DNA of 60,000 nucleotides, from assembly GCF_029227915.1 (NCBI RefSeq), contig NC_079881.1:32713501-32773500 (forward strand). Reading direction: 5' to 3'. Numbering within the stretch: position 1 is the stretch's first letter; the number at the start of each line of letters is the position of its first letter. Position numbers and translations under genes: made by a program. Of this stretch, positions 30,936-42,116 are shown piece by piece. The notes below the pieces were generated by a model. It had not been told where the DNA came from and made no database searches. It saw only the letters and a program-made list of their open reading frames with translations. This stretch comes from Hydractinia symbiolongicarpus. Lineage: Eukaryota; Cnidaria; Hydrozoa; Anthoathecata; Hydractiniidae.

Positions 30936-33877
30936 GTGACACTGCTGAAGCTGAATTGGACAATGCTTTCTTCTTTTTCATTAATTTTGACGTTTGACGA
31001 AACAACTCCCAAAAATTAATGGCATATCTATTGTAAGTGGGAGGACACAAATTGTAATATACATAATTTATACATAGTACACGAATATTAAAACTAACGG
31101 GTCATATTAAAATATTAATTTCATTATTTATCAACATTTTCCCGTTTTATGAGATGTTTTATGACTAAAAAATTACAATTAGGCACGGCTCTTCTTCACG
31201 CGCCTATTTTGCACGGATTTTTGAGCATGATATTTTATTTAGCTATCAACTTTAAATTTAGCTATCAACTTAAATTCTAGGAAGCATTTCATGACCCCTG
31301 TAATGAAATCAGTAAATTGTTTATTTCTCGGATGGAATTAATATATTTTGGTATGTTACCAACAAATTGTAACTCTTAGTTAACTAACGAATGTACTTTT
31401 TTGTTACTATTTAAGTGATACTAGTTAGTTGAACAAAGTCTCACTTTTCAATGAAAAAATTGGAATCCTTTTTATTTTAGTGCTTCGAAACTTCGCTTCA
31501 CAAGCTGTGTAGATTTTTTGTTAATAGCAATGCTTTGCGATGACAAAATATAAATCTATATAGAACTTCTGAATAACTTATACCGTTTTCCCCTGCATAA
31601 ATAATTAAAATTGTTCTGCTAAATAACGTATTATCACATATGTGGCTATTTAACTGCCAACATGTCACTTGTTTGTGAATGCAAGCCACATGACAAATAT
31701 TTATATAGCGGAGGCAATATCTATCGGCAAAAGTAAAAACTTAGACCAAGCGAAATATGAACTGTCGACCCTTAGATTTGCCTGGATTTCCGCCCACTAC
31801 TAAACTAATGGTCGCTGATTTGAACCAATATTTATAGTAAAAAAAATGTTCCGAACGCCTTGTATGTGACTATTTTTATTTTCTAGTTGAAGTGACATTA
31901 AGGAATATGGTCTTGGTTGTGAACTATTAGGAATAAAAATTGTTTGAATTTTAGATAAGTTTTGCTTTTCGTAGTTTTTTTTCAGTTAAAACGTTGGAAA
32001 GGGGGAAAATACCGCTATATATATATTACTGTTTCTGCACTGAAAGCAGATACCCTAACCCTGTTTGGTTCGTGGTTTCACTCCTTTCCAACTTTTGATA
32101 GGTTTTCATGAATATCAAACCTCGTGCAGTTGTAAAATCTCCAGAAAAAATGGAATGTTTTGCTTACAACAGAATTTTTTCTGCAACATTATCAGAAGTT
32201 AAATTTGTTAAAAATACCCATATTTTTTAAATATAATTTCTTTCAGTGCTACGAGTTGTGTCGTTCTTTTTAAAGTACGTTGACACAGACTATAAAAAAA
32301 AGGTTTAGAATGTTAAGAATAACTAGCTTTTTTCTCTAGATTATTGCGTTTTAATTTACGACGAAATTCAAATTTTAACTGCGTAATTACGATATATAGC
32401 GTGTTTTTACATCGAAAAGAACCGCAATAGCTTGGATGGACACGTATGAAATTATTTAAGTCATTTTATATTTTGACGAACGATACGTATACGTTCTTAT
32501 GAAAGACTATGAAACACTTTGTCCTCAGGTCGGTGAAAGCAAGTGCAAATTAAATAAATTCGAGTCTGCAAACCGCAAATTAAAAAACCTTGTTCGGAAA
32601 GTAAGTTGTCTTGCCATTTAAATTGTCGTATACTTGTATTTTACCGACACAAATTAATTGACCTTACGTTTTAACTAAAAGGCTATAAAGTAATAAAAAA
32701 TTAATTGTGATGCAAATATAAATATTCTTATCTTTTTAATTAAGCAGAGATTGTGTGAATCTAGCTGTAAAAACTACGCAAAGACCTAACATATACTGCC
32801 AGCATGTTTTTAAACATCTGATACCGCGAATTTTTTGTTGATAGAAACTATTTGTTATTTTCCTTAAGTGATCGTTTGTGGAAACCCAATGTGGAGAGTC
32901 TTTAAAAAACAGGTCATTAACTAAGAAACTTTTGTTGATTTTTTGATGTCAAGGTGATTTCTGCTTTTATTGACTTTCTATCTATTTATTTTACTTTTGT
33001 GACTGAAATATCTGTGTAATTCTACCAAATCAACCACGACAAGGTACTGCTCATAACATAGAAAAAAAGGTGGAATAAATTTTTTCGCTTTTTTTTTGCA
33101 AGTAAATGTTTTCGTTGGCGATCATCTTGTTGATAAGACGCGCGGAGTTCAAACAGAATATAATTAAAGGGAGCTGCGTTGAGGCCGCCTTCTCTTCTTT
33201 CGTTTAATTAGCCAGCTAAATTTTTAGAAAATTATCTAAATAATACATTTTCCTGATCTTTAAAAAGTTATAATGTGGCATTGACCGTGACTGCTTGAAA
33301 AAATGACCTACTGATTTTTTACCAACATAATTTATTAATTTAAGAATGAGCTGTTTTTGAACGATATCAAATTTAATATCGTTAGTTGCTCCTGAAACAA
33401 CAAGACGGACAGATATATCAAGTGGTATGTGGGAATATTTTCTCTTTTTTATGCTTTTATTTTTAATAAATCTTGTAGATAGTGTTGCAATGAAGTAAAG
33501 GTGTTATGGCACACTCTGCGAAATTATATAATATAGACTCGTTACCCCAGGCGTTACCATTTTGGAAAGGCTATATCCACAAGTCTAGCGAATTCTGGGC
33601 ACCTTATTGGTATTTTAATAAAATACTTATTTTCCTAATGATCAAAAGGTTTCGAGACCTAAGTTCCTTTCTCGGTAATGTTATTTTAGTAAAACGTAAG
33701 ACTCTTTAAACTTCATTTATGCATTCCTAGACAGTGTCTATATGGCATTGCACATTCACATAATGTCTTGCTATGTATAAAAGTTGCATGTTAGTGTCAC
33801 ATCGGTAGTTAGGTTTTAATTAATTGAGAAAAACTTTTTTTATTCTTTAAAAAAATTCTTGCTTAAAAGAACAGAAT
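30936..33877. other. Intergenic between the two paralogues, no supported gene
   Basis: This is 2.9 kb of AT-rich sequence. A small inverted pair GTTGGAAAGGGGG / CTCCTTTCCAAC at about 31992-32093 may be a MITE remnant. No coding motif is recognised. Confidence 0.35.
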
Positions 33878-35023
33878 ATGAATGAACCAACAGATGAGGA
33901 AAGTCACGACGAAACAAATCCATACGAAGAAAATGTGTTTCTTGGGAAATGGAAAAAGAAAAAGGGAGACGATGAACTGTTCTAAAAGCTAAAGGATAAA
34001 TATAATGTGGAGATAGTTGAAGAAAAGGAACAGAATAAAATGACTGTTAGGGGAATTGAAAGTAATGTGAAGGGGGCAAGGGATAAGTTGGAATTGCTTT
34101 TGAAGGAGAACAGGTTAGTTTTCTTTGTAGGTATGAACGATGACGACAAGCTTACTTTTGAATAAAGGGGAAGTTATCGCCGAATTAAAACCTATAATCA
34201 ATCATTAGAGGATGAAATGAAGTTTCAAAATATTCCGAAATTAGAAGAACAGCTTCTAGCAGCCCTTTGTAAAGCGAAAATTTGTAAGGAAAATGGTGCT
34301 ATATGTTCTGTATCTACTCGTGTTTTGGGTGAACCGGCTTGGAAGCTTTCGGGTGACTACCAATGCGTTGAACTGTTTGGACGTAAGACAGACAAGAACT
34401 ATTCTGAGGATGTTGCCACAAGAATACAAGAAAAATATCGACCAACACAACAGGAAACACAGTTTGGTTTGGAAATCAAGGTAGAAGGTGATGAGAAAAC
34501 ACTGTGTTATTAAGTTAATCAAGAGAACCACGATTCAAACCTAAATAGTACCAAGGATTATCCTATTATGGATAAAGATCACGGGTATTTTTTCTACCCA
34601 ATTAAAGAGCAAACCAAGTTCTTCATTGTTGATCCAAAAGAAAAGATATTGATCTTGGTACTGACAACCCTATACTCTGGCCCTGATTCTAAGTACGAGG
34701 AGTTTGTAACACAGCACAACAGTAAGTTGGAAGACATGTGTCGAAAATTTTCTTTGTCAGATAAAAGTCAGAGAGTTTCACCTCCCCAAGGATACTCCCT
34801 GGAGAGCCAGTACGAATGTTATGAGTGGGTCTCAAATATATCAGATGAAAGAGAAATATGTATCAAGCAGCGTGAATATCACAAAAGGTACGGTCATCCT
34901 GGAAAATCACAAAAAAAGATACATTACGTCGATGAAAGATTACTTTCGAAGTTAAAGGAAGAGTATTGGGAAGAACATGATAGAAGAGACACTCAAGCAA
35001 ATGTACCGCGATTTGATATTTAA
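33878..35023 (+). pseudogene. KH-domain paralogue of the 339-aa protein, with three in-frame stops
   Basis: From ATG 33878 one frame is maintained to TAA at 35021-35023 but is interrupted by TAA near 33983, 34163 and 34511. No frameshift is needed. Order: acidic N-terminus (MNEPTDEESHDETNPYEENV), lysine-rich linker, a KH-like domain (LKDKYNVEIVEE, TVRGIESNVKGARDKLELLL), VFFVGMNDDDKL, a cysteine-containing middle, GYFFYPIKEQT, PPQGYSLESQY and a charged C-terminus ending RFDI. Maintenance of frame with only nonsense changes suggests recent inactivation, or readthrough if the gene is used. It is tandem with and parallel to 29916-30935. Confidence 0.65.
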
Positions 35024-35394
35024 CTGATGTTGCTTCATTGAACTAAAAGGAAATCTGTTCTTATTGTATTATTTTCTTTTTAAATTTTGCAATAAATATC
35101 GTAGATAAATAGATCCTGAGAAAATATATCATACTTTGCACAAGTTAAGGCGTCATAATTTCACGTTATTCGTTGTGTAAGTTTAATTTCATTTTTCGTT
35201 ATATTTTGCTGAAATTAAATCTACGAATATTTGGTGTCATTGACAGCGTAATTAATTAATTTCAAATAGGAAGTATTTCTTAAATAGAAAAAAATATAAT
35301 AATTGAATCCCTTACAAAAAAAGCCATGTGTCTTTTTTATTTATTTAATTCTTATTGATTCGTATTGATTTTCACGAACATTTTAAAGAATAGG
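35024..35394. other. Intergenic, no supported gene
   Basis: AT-rich, directly left of the target-site duplication of the KDZ-like transposon. Confidence 0.4.
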
Positions 35395-35401
35395 AATCGG
35401 T

Positions 35402-35510
35402 CACCCTATTCGGTAAACTGTACATGATAGATACCGTGCTCCGCTGTAAAACGGAGATCGATGAATATCATAGCTCAGCTGTGCGCTGTAGCTCCAGAGA
35501 GGAAGCGGAG
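35402..35510 (+). repeat. Left terminal inverted repeat of the KDZ-like transposon
   Basis: This pairs with 37880-37989 inverted. The outermost 30 bases are identical and the rest is about 80-85 percent alike by eye. Confidence 0.85.
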
Positions 35511-35647
35511 CGATAGGTATCGTTTGCGCTGCACTACTGGTTGTTGGTGCGCTGTGTAAAGTATTGAATAGTGGTCTAATACAAAGTTCCTAGAATTTCT
35601 TGCTTGGCTGGCTCCTGGTGGCTTTTTTTGTTTAAATTTGAATAATA

Positions 35648-36885
35648 ATGCCTTTTGGAAAATCTAAAAGGAAAGGTTCTCGGATCATTCGAACAACTCT
35701 GAAAAAGGATCTACAAAAAGTTTGTTCAAATCATTCCAGGCAGGCAGCAGTAGCTTGTCCACAATGTCGTCAGCAACCGCCAACAACGACAACAACAGCA
35801 CTACTGATAATGCTAATACTGCAAATGCATCACACACAAACAGCCACAAGATCAACACTTTGCCTTCACAACAACAACAATTCAACTGCGAAGAAAATAA
35901 TGTGTGACAATTTTTATTGAATGGAGATGTTGTGAAGAGAAAAAGTAGTTGCTATGAAAAAAATAAGGGGAAGGAGCTTTGCTCTTGGAATTCTGTCAAA
36001 TCAGCAGATATCTGTGGCAATTATGCTACAAAATACAAAATTTTACTTGAACAGAAGTGTATTAAATGTAATATTTTTCTAAATGATGTTATTTGGTGCA
36101 AAACTTGTGGTCCCCTCTCTACGTATTGTCAAGATTGTGCAGATCTTCATCACAAAAATATGGTGTTTCATGATGCTATAATTTTAAAGGTACTCCAGCT
36201 TGCTATAGCTATCTATTAGCTATCTGTAGACCATTTCTCTATGCTTTCATGGTCTACCAACTTTGCATTTTGAAAAGGTTACTATTAACCACTACACACC
36301 TTGAGAAAAGGAAGTAAACCCTTAGCGAAACAGCTCTATCAGTCAGGGAAAATCACTAAACGCAGGATCCTGCAATCATGGTATATATAGCTATGCAACG
36401 ATTAACATGAGAAATGAGAAAAGAGGTCTTTGGTCAGCACTTCAGATTCTGTTTAACACACCTAGTAAAAAAGTAAGAGAAATCCACATATATACTTTGA
36501 CTCCACCTGATGGTTTTTTTTAGCACATATTACTTGATTGTCATTTTGAGAAATGCTGTGTTTGCAGGATCCCGCGTTTAGAGGCTTTCCCTGACTCTCT
36601 ATGGTAGTCTATCTATTTATGTTCTTTGTGGAGTATGGTTGAAGTAGATTTTATGGTTTAGTTATAAGTTGGTGGATTTATACGTAACTGAATGGAAAAT
36701 ATCTTGTTTATATACAAACATTTCTTGTTTATTCCTTATTCTTTATTTCATTATGGTGTTTTTGTTTTTATTGTAGCCGCACTTCGAAATGTTGGTGTGT
36801 AGTTTTACTGACAAATTACAAGATGATCATTGCTGCATTTGTCCTAGTAAATATTCACGGGTTATTACAGCTGTATCAGAAAATG
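35648..36885 (+). pseudogene. KDZ-transposase-like N-terminal exons, disrupted
   Basis: ATG 35648 starts a basic segment (MPFGKSKRKGSRIIRTTLKK). A frame change near 35718 leads to a Ser/Thr/Asn-rich region, then TGA at 35905-35907, and in the same frame a cysteine domain: CIKC, VIWCKTCG, YCQDCADLHH, VFHDAI. A donor AAG|GTACTC ends this exon at 36189. A TTGTAG acceptor starts the next at 36777, and the join (ILK|PHFEML) is in phase. Exon 2 contains HCCICPSKYSR and ends at a donor at 36885. C-X2-C pairs followed by C-X2-C-X3-HH, with FH after it, are typical of the domain before the catalytic core in Kyakuja-Dileera-Zisupton proteins (family knowledge). The catalytic exons are missing from this element. 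Confidence 0.5.
36341..36596. mobile_element. 256-bp MITE nested in the transposon intron
   Basis: The ends AGTCAGGGAAA..TAAACGCAGGATCCTGCA and TGCAGGATCCCGCGTTTA..TTTCCCTGACT are inverted copies. CTCTAT flanks it on both sides (36334-36339 and 36597-36602) as a probable target duplication, with one extra C on the left. It has no coding capacity. Confidence 0.7.
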
Positions 36886-37879
36886 GTATAGATATATATA
36901 TATATTGTTATCTCAGTTAATTGATTATAATTATGGTCATGTTATATATACCTTTACTGAGGTTCCAATGATTCGAGAATGTTTTCAAATGAATATTTTA
37001 ATTTTTAAAATATTTTTGCTAGTCATCAGAAAGCAAACGTGTTTTTCAAATTTCACGGAGTTGAAGGATCCATCACGGCATTATCGGATGATAGTACATG
37101 TCGGATCCGGCTTATTTGTCCACAATTAAATGTATTTTTTTTCTTGTCATACCCCCCGAACGGTCCACGACAGATAGCGCTACGATAATAAAAGTTTCAA
37201 ATAACCGATATGTTGACGATATGGATATAAGGACGTTAAATGTGTTTTTTTCACGGAGTTGGCGGATTATACGCTAAACATTGCAACTCATCTATATACT
37301 ACTGGCACTGACAAACTATAGTTATACTCTTTTCTTGTCCTTTCACCCACCAAACTTCTCTTGTCCTCCCCCCATACCCCCCTCCCCATGCAAACACAAC
37401 CCACACCAACCCCCATTAATTGATGATGGGAAAAATTTTTAATGTTGCTGTCGGGAGCTACAACATGTTGCTTCAATATGTAAAAAGATAAAGAGAGGAC
37501 AGACTACCACATAGTGTGATGCTGTGTTGGTTGAGAGTCGGAAGCAGGCACCATGTTATGGTGGGGTGTAAGCCTACTCTAGCTATTATAAGTCTCTATT
37601 AGCTAGTTAGCTTAGCACACAAGCACCATCTCAAAAACCTTTTTAGGCATGTTTGTCCTAAGCTTGAAATAGTAAAGACAAAGTCCGTTAGCTTATCTCT
37701 TGATTTTGCAACCTATTTCAATGAGAAAACAAAGAATAAAGAAACATCACCTTCAAACATTTCCTGAGAGAATGATTCTGAAATATCAGAATCAGACCGT
37801 ATTGACGACGCCATATTGATTGAAATTTCGAAACCACCTCACGGTTATTGCTGGAATAACAACCGCAAGCGGTTATCAT

Positions 37880-37989
37880 CGTTCTCCGTTAGCTCTGCAG
37901 CCACAGCGCATAGCTGAGCTGCGATATTTATCAATCTCCGTTTTACAGCGGAACACGGTTCTATCATGTACAGTTTACCGAATAGGGTG
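37880..37989 (-). repeat. Right terminal inverted repeat of the KDZ-like transposon
   Basis: This is the inverted counterpart of 35402-35510 and is followed by the AATCGGT target duplication. Confidence 0.85.
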
Positions 37990-37996
37990 AATCGGT

Positions 37997-38824
37997 AATC
38001 TTTACCCTTTGAAAGCAAGCATGTTTTTGCGTATAAATACAGCCGAAATAACTCGGCCTAATTAATTTACAGTGTTGTCGACTAAATAATTAAGCGGACA
38101 AGTTTTCACAATTCTAGGAAGCACGTTCTTAACAATGTTTTGTAATTAAATCTGTAATTAGTATATGAGAAGAAAAATTGCATTATATTTGCATGATACC
38201 ACTATAGATTTTTTAAGCAGTGTATTATATTTAAAGGTTTAGCACCAAGAAAGTATTTTCGTTTTCATTTTGTTGCAAACAAGAAATTTAACTATAAAAG
38301 TAAGTATGGGTCATGGAGGTGAAATAAACATGCTAAATACTAAATGTATTCAAAATTTTTTAATTAAATGCCAAGGAGTAAATATTCTCAGGATTTTGTT
38401 TAGAAAGCCTGCTTTAGCTACAGGTAGATTCTTTAGCAACCACCAGGTTACAATTTACTGATATTTTCAATTTTTACTTTAATGGAGCTTATAAGTTGAA
38501 AATGATGTATAAAGTGCAGATGTTTTTGTAAGGTTTGGCACTCAAGTAGTTTGTTTTTATTCAAGCGTCAAATTAGAATTTTTAGAACTGCTTTAGTTTG
38601 TTTTTTTATTTGCTAATCCTTTTTTGGGTTTAGGAAAGTATGGTAGCTTTTGAAAGAAAACCACAAATCAGCCCCCATGCCTATTTCTTGCTTTTTAAGG
38701 TAATTTATTTTTTACACAATGCTGTGAATAAAACAATCTTTTATGATGTACTATAATTCAGCCACTTGATTTCGACTTTTTCGGATGAGTCTTTAAACCT
38801 GTGCTTCTACGACGACACAATGTG

Positions 38825-38858
<34 letters not shown>

Positions 38859-39516
38859 AAAAAAAATAAAAATAAAAATAAGCTGAAAATGTCCCAAATT
38901 ATTTATTAAGGGATTTATATTTTCTTCTATGGTAAATTAAAGGAGATATTTGAATTCTGATATTTGCATAGTATGTTGCATTTCAATTTGGAACTTTATA
39001 CGTATTAAACATCACGTTTTTGCATGCAAAAGAACATGTTTCAATGGCCGGATTGTAGCTTATATTTTCTTTTTCGATTTTTTATAATAGTGGCGCAGAA
39101 AAAAAACTTTATATATCAAATCTTTGAATATTTATTGATCTTGCAGACAACATAAAGCAGATTGAAATTGGAAAAAAGAAAGAAAACCCTCTATGAAATA
39201 GCACTGTAATTTATATTTAAAATTTTCCTTTTTTATGAATAAATATTTTGGTATTTCAGCTAATTGAAGTGCTCGTGTCTTCAATGTTATATGCTGTATC
39301 GATGCATAATTAATTTTTGAATCTTCCACGAATTACCGAAAAATTTTAATTATTAAGTCACTAACGTCCCAATATTTAAAAATAATTTGAGTATTAAGTA
39401 TTTAATTTATTTAAGTATTTAGATGCAACCGTGATAACAATCTTGATTATCCACATCAGTTATACTCTCAAATTTAGATTCAAATTTGCATCATCTACTA
39501 TCAAGTAAATTGTAAA
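37997..39516. other. Intergenic, no supported gene; holds a C21-A18 tract
   Basis: There is no coding motif. At 38828-38866 a pure run of 21 C is followed by 18 A and then TAAAAA units, an unusual homopolymer pair. Confidence 0.4.
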
Positions 39517-39775
39517 TAAATCAACAGATGCGCAATGCATTGTGGTACATGGCGTTTCCAAAAATAAATAGATGCAAAATGTATTGTTGTACATTGCCTT
39601 TCCATAAATCAACAGATCCGCAATGTATTGTGGTACATGGCGTTTCCAGAAATAAATAGATCCGCAATGTATTGAGATACATTGCATTTCCATAAATCAA
39701 AAGATGCGCAATGTATTGCGGTACATCGCGTTTACATAAATCAACAGATGCGCAATGGTTTGTGGTACGTCAAGA
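39517..39775. repeat. 44-bp tandem satellite, six units with an 88-bp alternation
   Basis: The key phrase GAT(G/C)CGCAATG starts at 39527, 39571, 39615, 39659, 39703 and 39747, exactly 44 bp apart. Units 1, 3, 5 and 6 begin ATAAATCAA; units 2 and 4 begin AAAAATAAA or AGAAATAAA. An A-B-A-B-A-A order results. Each unit contains a CAATGTATTG (near-)palindrome and GTACAT. Confidence 0.9.
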
Positions 39776-40106
39776 CATAACTTTCGATGTGCTTACGTGT
39801 ATTAATGTGTGTGTATGAATGTTCACTGTAAAGAATAATTCTATTTATCACCTCTATATAGCTAAAATTTTACCTTCTTTTTAGTATAGATAAAGTAACA
39901 TCTCCCACCAGTTTGATTTGTTTATTAGCAACTTGGTACATGCGTTACAGCCTTACAAAGGCTGAATGATTAATCAAGAAAAAGGGACCAGTGTTCATCA
40001 AAACAAGTTACGAAAGAATAATGAATTAGCAACATCTGATAATGAAGGTTAGATACCTGTAGTCGTATCGAAATTTAAAACTTTTAAGAAAAGGTTAATT
40101 AGCTTT
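39776..40106. other. Intergenic, no supported gene
   Basis: AT-rich sequence between the satellite and the large inverted repeat. Confidence 0.4.
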
Positions 40107-41588
40107 TAAAAAAGCAGTTTCTACCAAAACAAAGACGATCTTACAAAAAGATGTCGTAATTAAATAATTTATGGCCCAGAGAAAAAGTACTTAAACATTT
40201 TTGTCCACAGGTCAACAGCATTGACCATAGGCTTTAATTTTTTTTATTAAAGGTTAGCACCCACTTCAAAACAACTTAATTTGAAAACACTCATGCAACA
40301 TTAGTATCTAAGCCATGTATCTCTTTTTGCCTGGTTTACATTTATAAGAGAGGACTAAGATGGATTAAACAAGTTTAAAAAAGTTACTTCCATGACAGTC
40401 CAACCGCCATCTTGAATAAGATAATAAGCGTGAATTGGCAAACTTCAAAGTAATTTTGACGTCATTACGTTGCTTGCCGGCAAAATGTTCAAAATTTTAA
40501 TAGTGAACTCTGAGGGAAATTTTTCGTAAATACCATTTCAGCAAAATTCGGAGTTTTCACCTTGGCAACCTTCGTCTTCTAACAAAACTTTGCTTGATAC
40601 ACTTTTGAAAATATAGTATTTATTCCGTCATCTGCTAACTTTATTTACTGAAAAATTTAGACAATTTATCCCGATTGGGGAAGCTATGATTGTTGACTTC
40701 CAGGGGAAAGTTAACCAAACCAAGAAGCTTCATATTTTCATTACATAGCCATCTTTAAGCCATTTAAAAAAACTGATCAATTAAGTAAATCGTCAAATGA
40801 ATAATCAGTACGGATGCAACTCTAGACTCTCTCATAACGTGGCGCGTATTTTCTAAATTTAAGTGAAATATCTTTTCCGTGTTTTATTTTCATGAAGTTA
40901 TTCTCTAAATTATATTGTTGTACATCCAGAGGATTTTATTCATCACAAAATGAGCGTTTCAGAATATAAAGTCAGAAAAAACAGCTTAAATCGAACAGAA
41001 ATGTTTAAAATAAGGACAAAATATGTACAGTGGTTAGTCACCAAGCGACAAAGTTTGAAACAAAATGTACACAAAAAACATAAATGCTTTAGTTCATTAA
41101 AATAACAGACAACTTTGCTCTTTTTTCGGTTGCTTAAAGCATCGAAAAACGAAAGGGAAGTCAATGCAATTTTTATTCGCCAAAACAGATTTACAGCAAA
41201 TTTTACTTATTTGACCATTCGCCAAATTATGCTCACGCCAACATGTATGTATGTATGTATGCATGCATGCATGCATGCATGCATGCATGCATGACTATGA
41301 TTGAATGAATGAATGAATAAAAATACAATTTTCTTAATTATCTTCCAAACTATGGTGCATGATGGCGTTTTACAACCGTCAAAACTTGTTGCGTAGAAGA
41401 TATTGTTGGTTGTTTCATTTGACAACCAACGTCTTAATAGTTACGAATGAAAAACGTGTAATTGATTGAACTCATACTTACAAGACTGTGATCTTGAAAG
41501 CAAAACAATTTATTTTCGTTGCAGTAAAGTGTAATTAACAATAAATGGCCCTTGTAGTGAGTATATGCAGAAGGAATAGACGAGTGAA
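40107..41588 (+). repeat. Large inverted repeat, left arm (about 1.5 kb)
   Basis: Its reverse complement matches 42117-43835 almost throughout. Examples are AGACGATCTTACAAAAAGAT near 40133 with its complement near 43790, and GCAGAAGGAATAGACGAGTG near 41568 with its complement near 42120. It contains an (ATGT)/(ATGC) microsatellite at 41243-41293. ORFs in this arm are mirrored in the other arm only because the DNA is duplicated; no protein family is recognised. Confidence 0.9.
41243..41293. repeat. (ATGT)n/(ATGC)n microsatellite
   Basis: About four ATGT units pass into about nine ATGC units. The corresponding position of the right arm holds only a short diverged version with CACA units. Confidence 0.85.
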
Positions 41589-42116
41589 ATTTATATTGTA
41601 CATATATTTAACCAAGATCTAAGAAGAGTCTTCAGGATTATAGATGGAGCCTCGTTAATGCCAGCTTTGTCAAACGTTTAAAAACCGCAGTTTTAATTGA
41701 TTTTCTGATTACCCTATAGATAGTTTCTATACACTAGTCCTTTTTTAAACAAATTAAATAAAACAAAATTTTCGGACGGTATAACTTTCGGCAGACACAA
41801 ATATCAGACGTAAAAATTTACGGCCAAAGAAAATTCGAAAGTGTTTCCGTCCGAAAATATTCGTTCCTAATGTATTATGAAAGAGACAACGGAAACCGTG
41901 TTAACAGCTTTAACCTTATCCATGCAAGGTTTTTTGGGACTATACAACCCCACAATGGAGCATAATAAAGGATAAGTCACCATGGCAACGGACGTAACGT
42001 CGTACCAAAAGGTGTTTGGCTGTCCTCAAGTTTGCTTGAGGACAGAGGTGAAGACCATTTGTGAAATCTTTAAATTTCACGACAAGATAGATGTATTTCT
42101 ATTATTTTTAGCGGAA
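41589..42116. other. Spacer of the large inverted repeat, with two small perfect hairpins
   Basis: This is unique sequence between the arms. CTGTCCTCAAG-TTTG-CTTGAGGACAG (42020-42045) has a perfect 11-bp stem. GTGAAAT-CTTTAA-ATTTCAC (42061-42080) is a second one 15 bp on. No ORF with recognisable motifs is present. Confidence 0.6.

Larger units (their letters stand above)
35402..37989 (+). mobile_element. Complete 2.6-kb DNA transposon (KDZ-like) with long TIRs and 7-bp TSD
   Basis: The left end CACCCTATTCGGTAAACTGT and its inverted copy at 37970-37989 define both termini. Inverted similarity continues for about 110 bp (35402-35510 and 37880-37989), including TCCGCTGTAAAACGGA and a GCTCAGCT tract. 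The flanking AATCGGT at 35395-35401 and 37990-37996 is an exact target duplication; a shared G could make it 8 bp. Zisupton-type elements are known for 8-bp duplications. Inside are cysteine-rich exons resembling the N-terminus of KDZ transposases but no catalytic domain, so this copy is a shortened, non-autonomous derivative. A MITE is nested at 36341-36596. Confidence 0.85.

Noticed and set aside
35685-35885. Leucine/valine-rich minus-strand ORF
   Set aside because: It is antisense to the CAA/ACA-repeat part of the KDZ-like exon.
39517-39775. CRISPR-like array
   Set aside because: Units are contiguous 44-bp repeats without unique spacers, in eukaryotic DNA.
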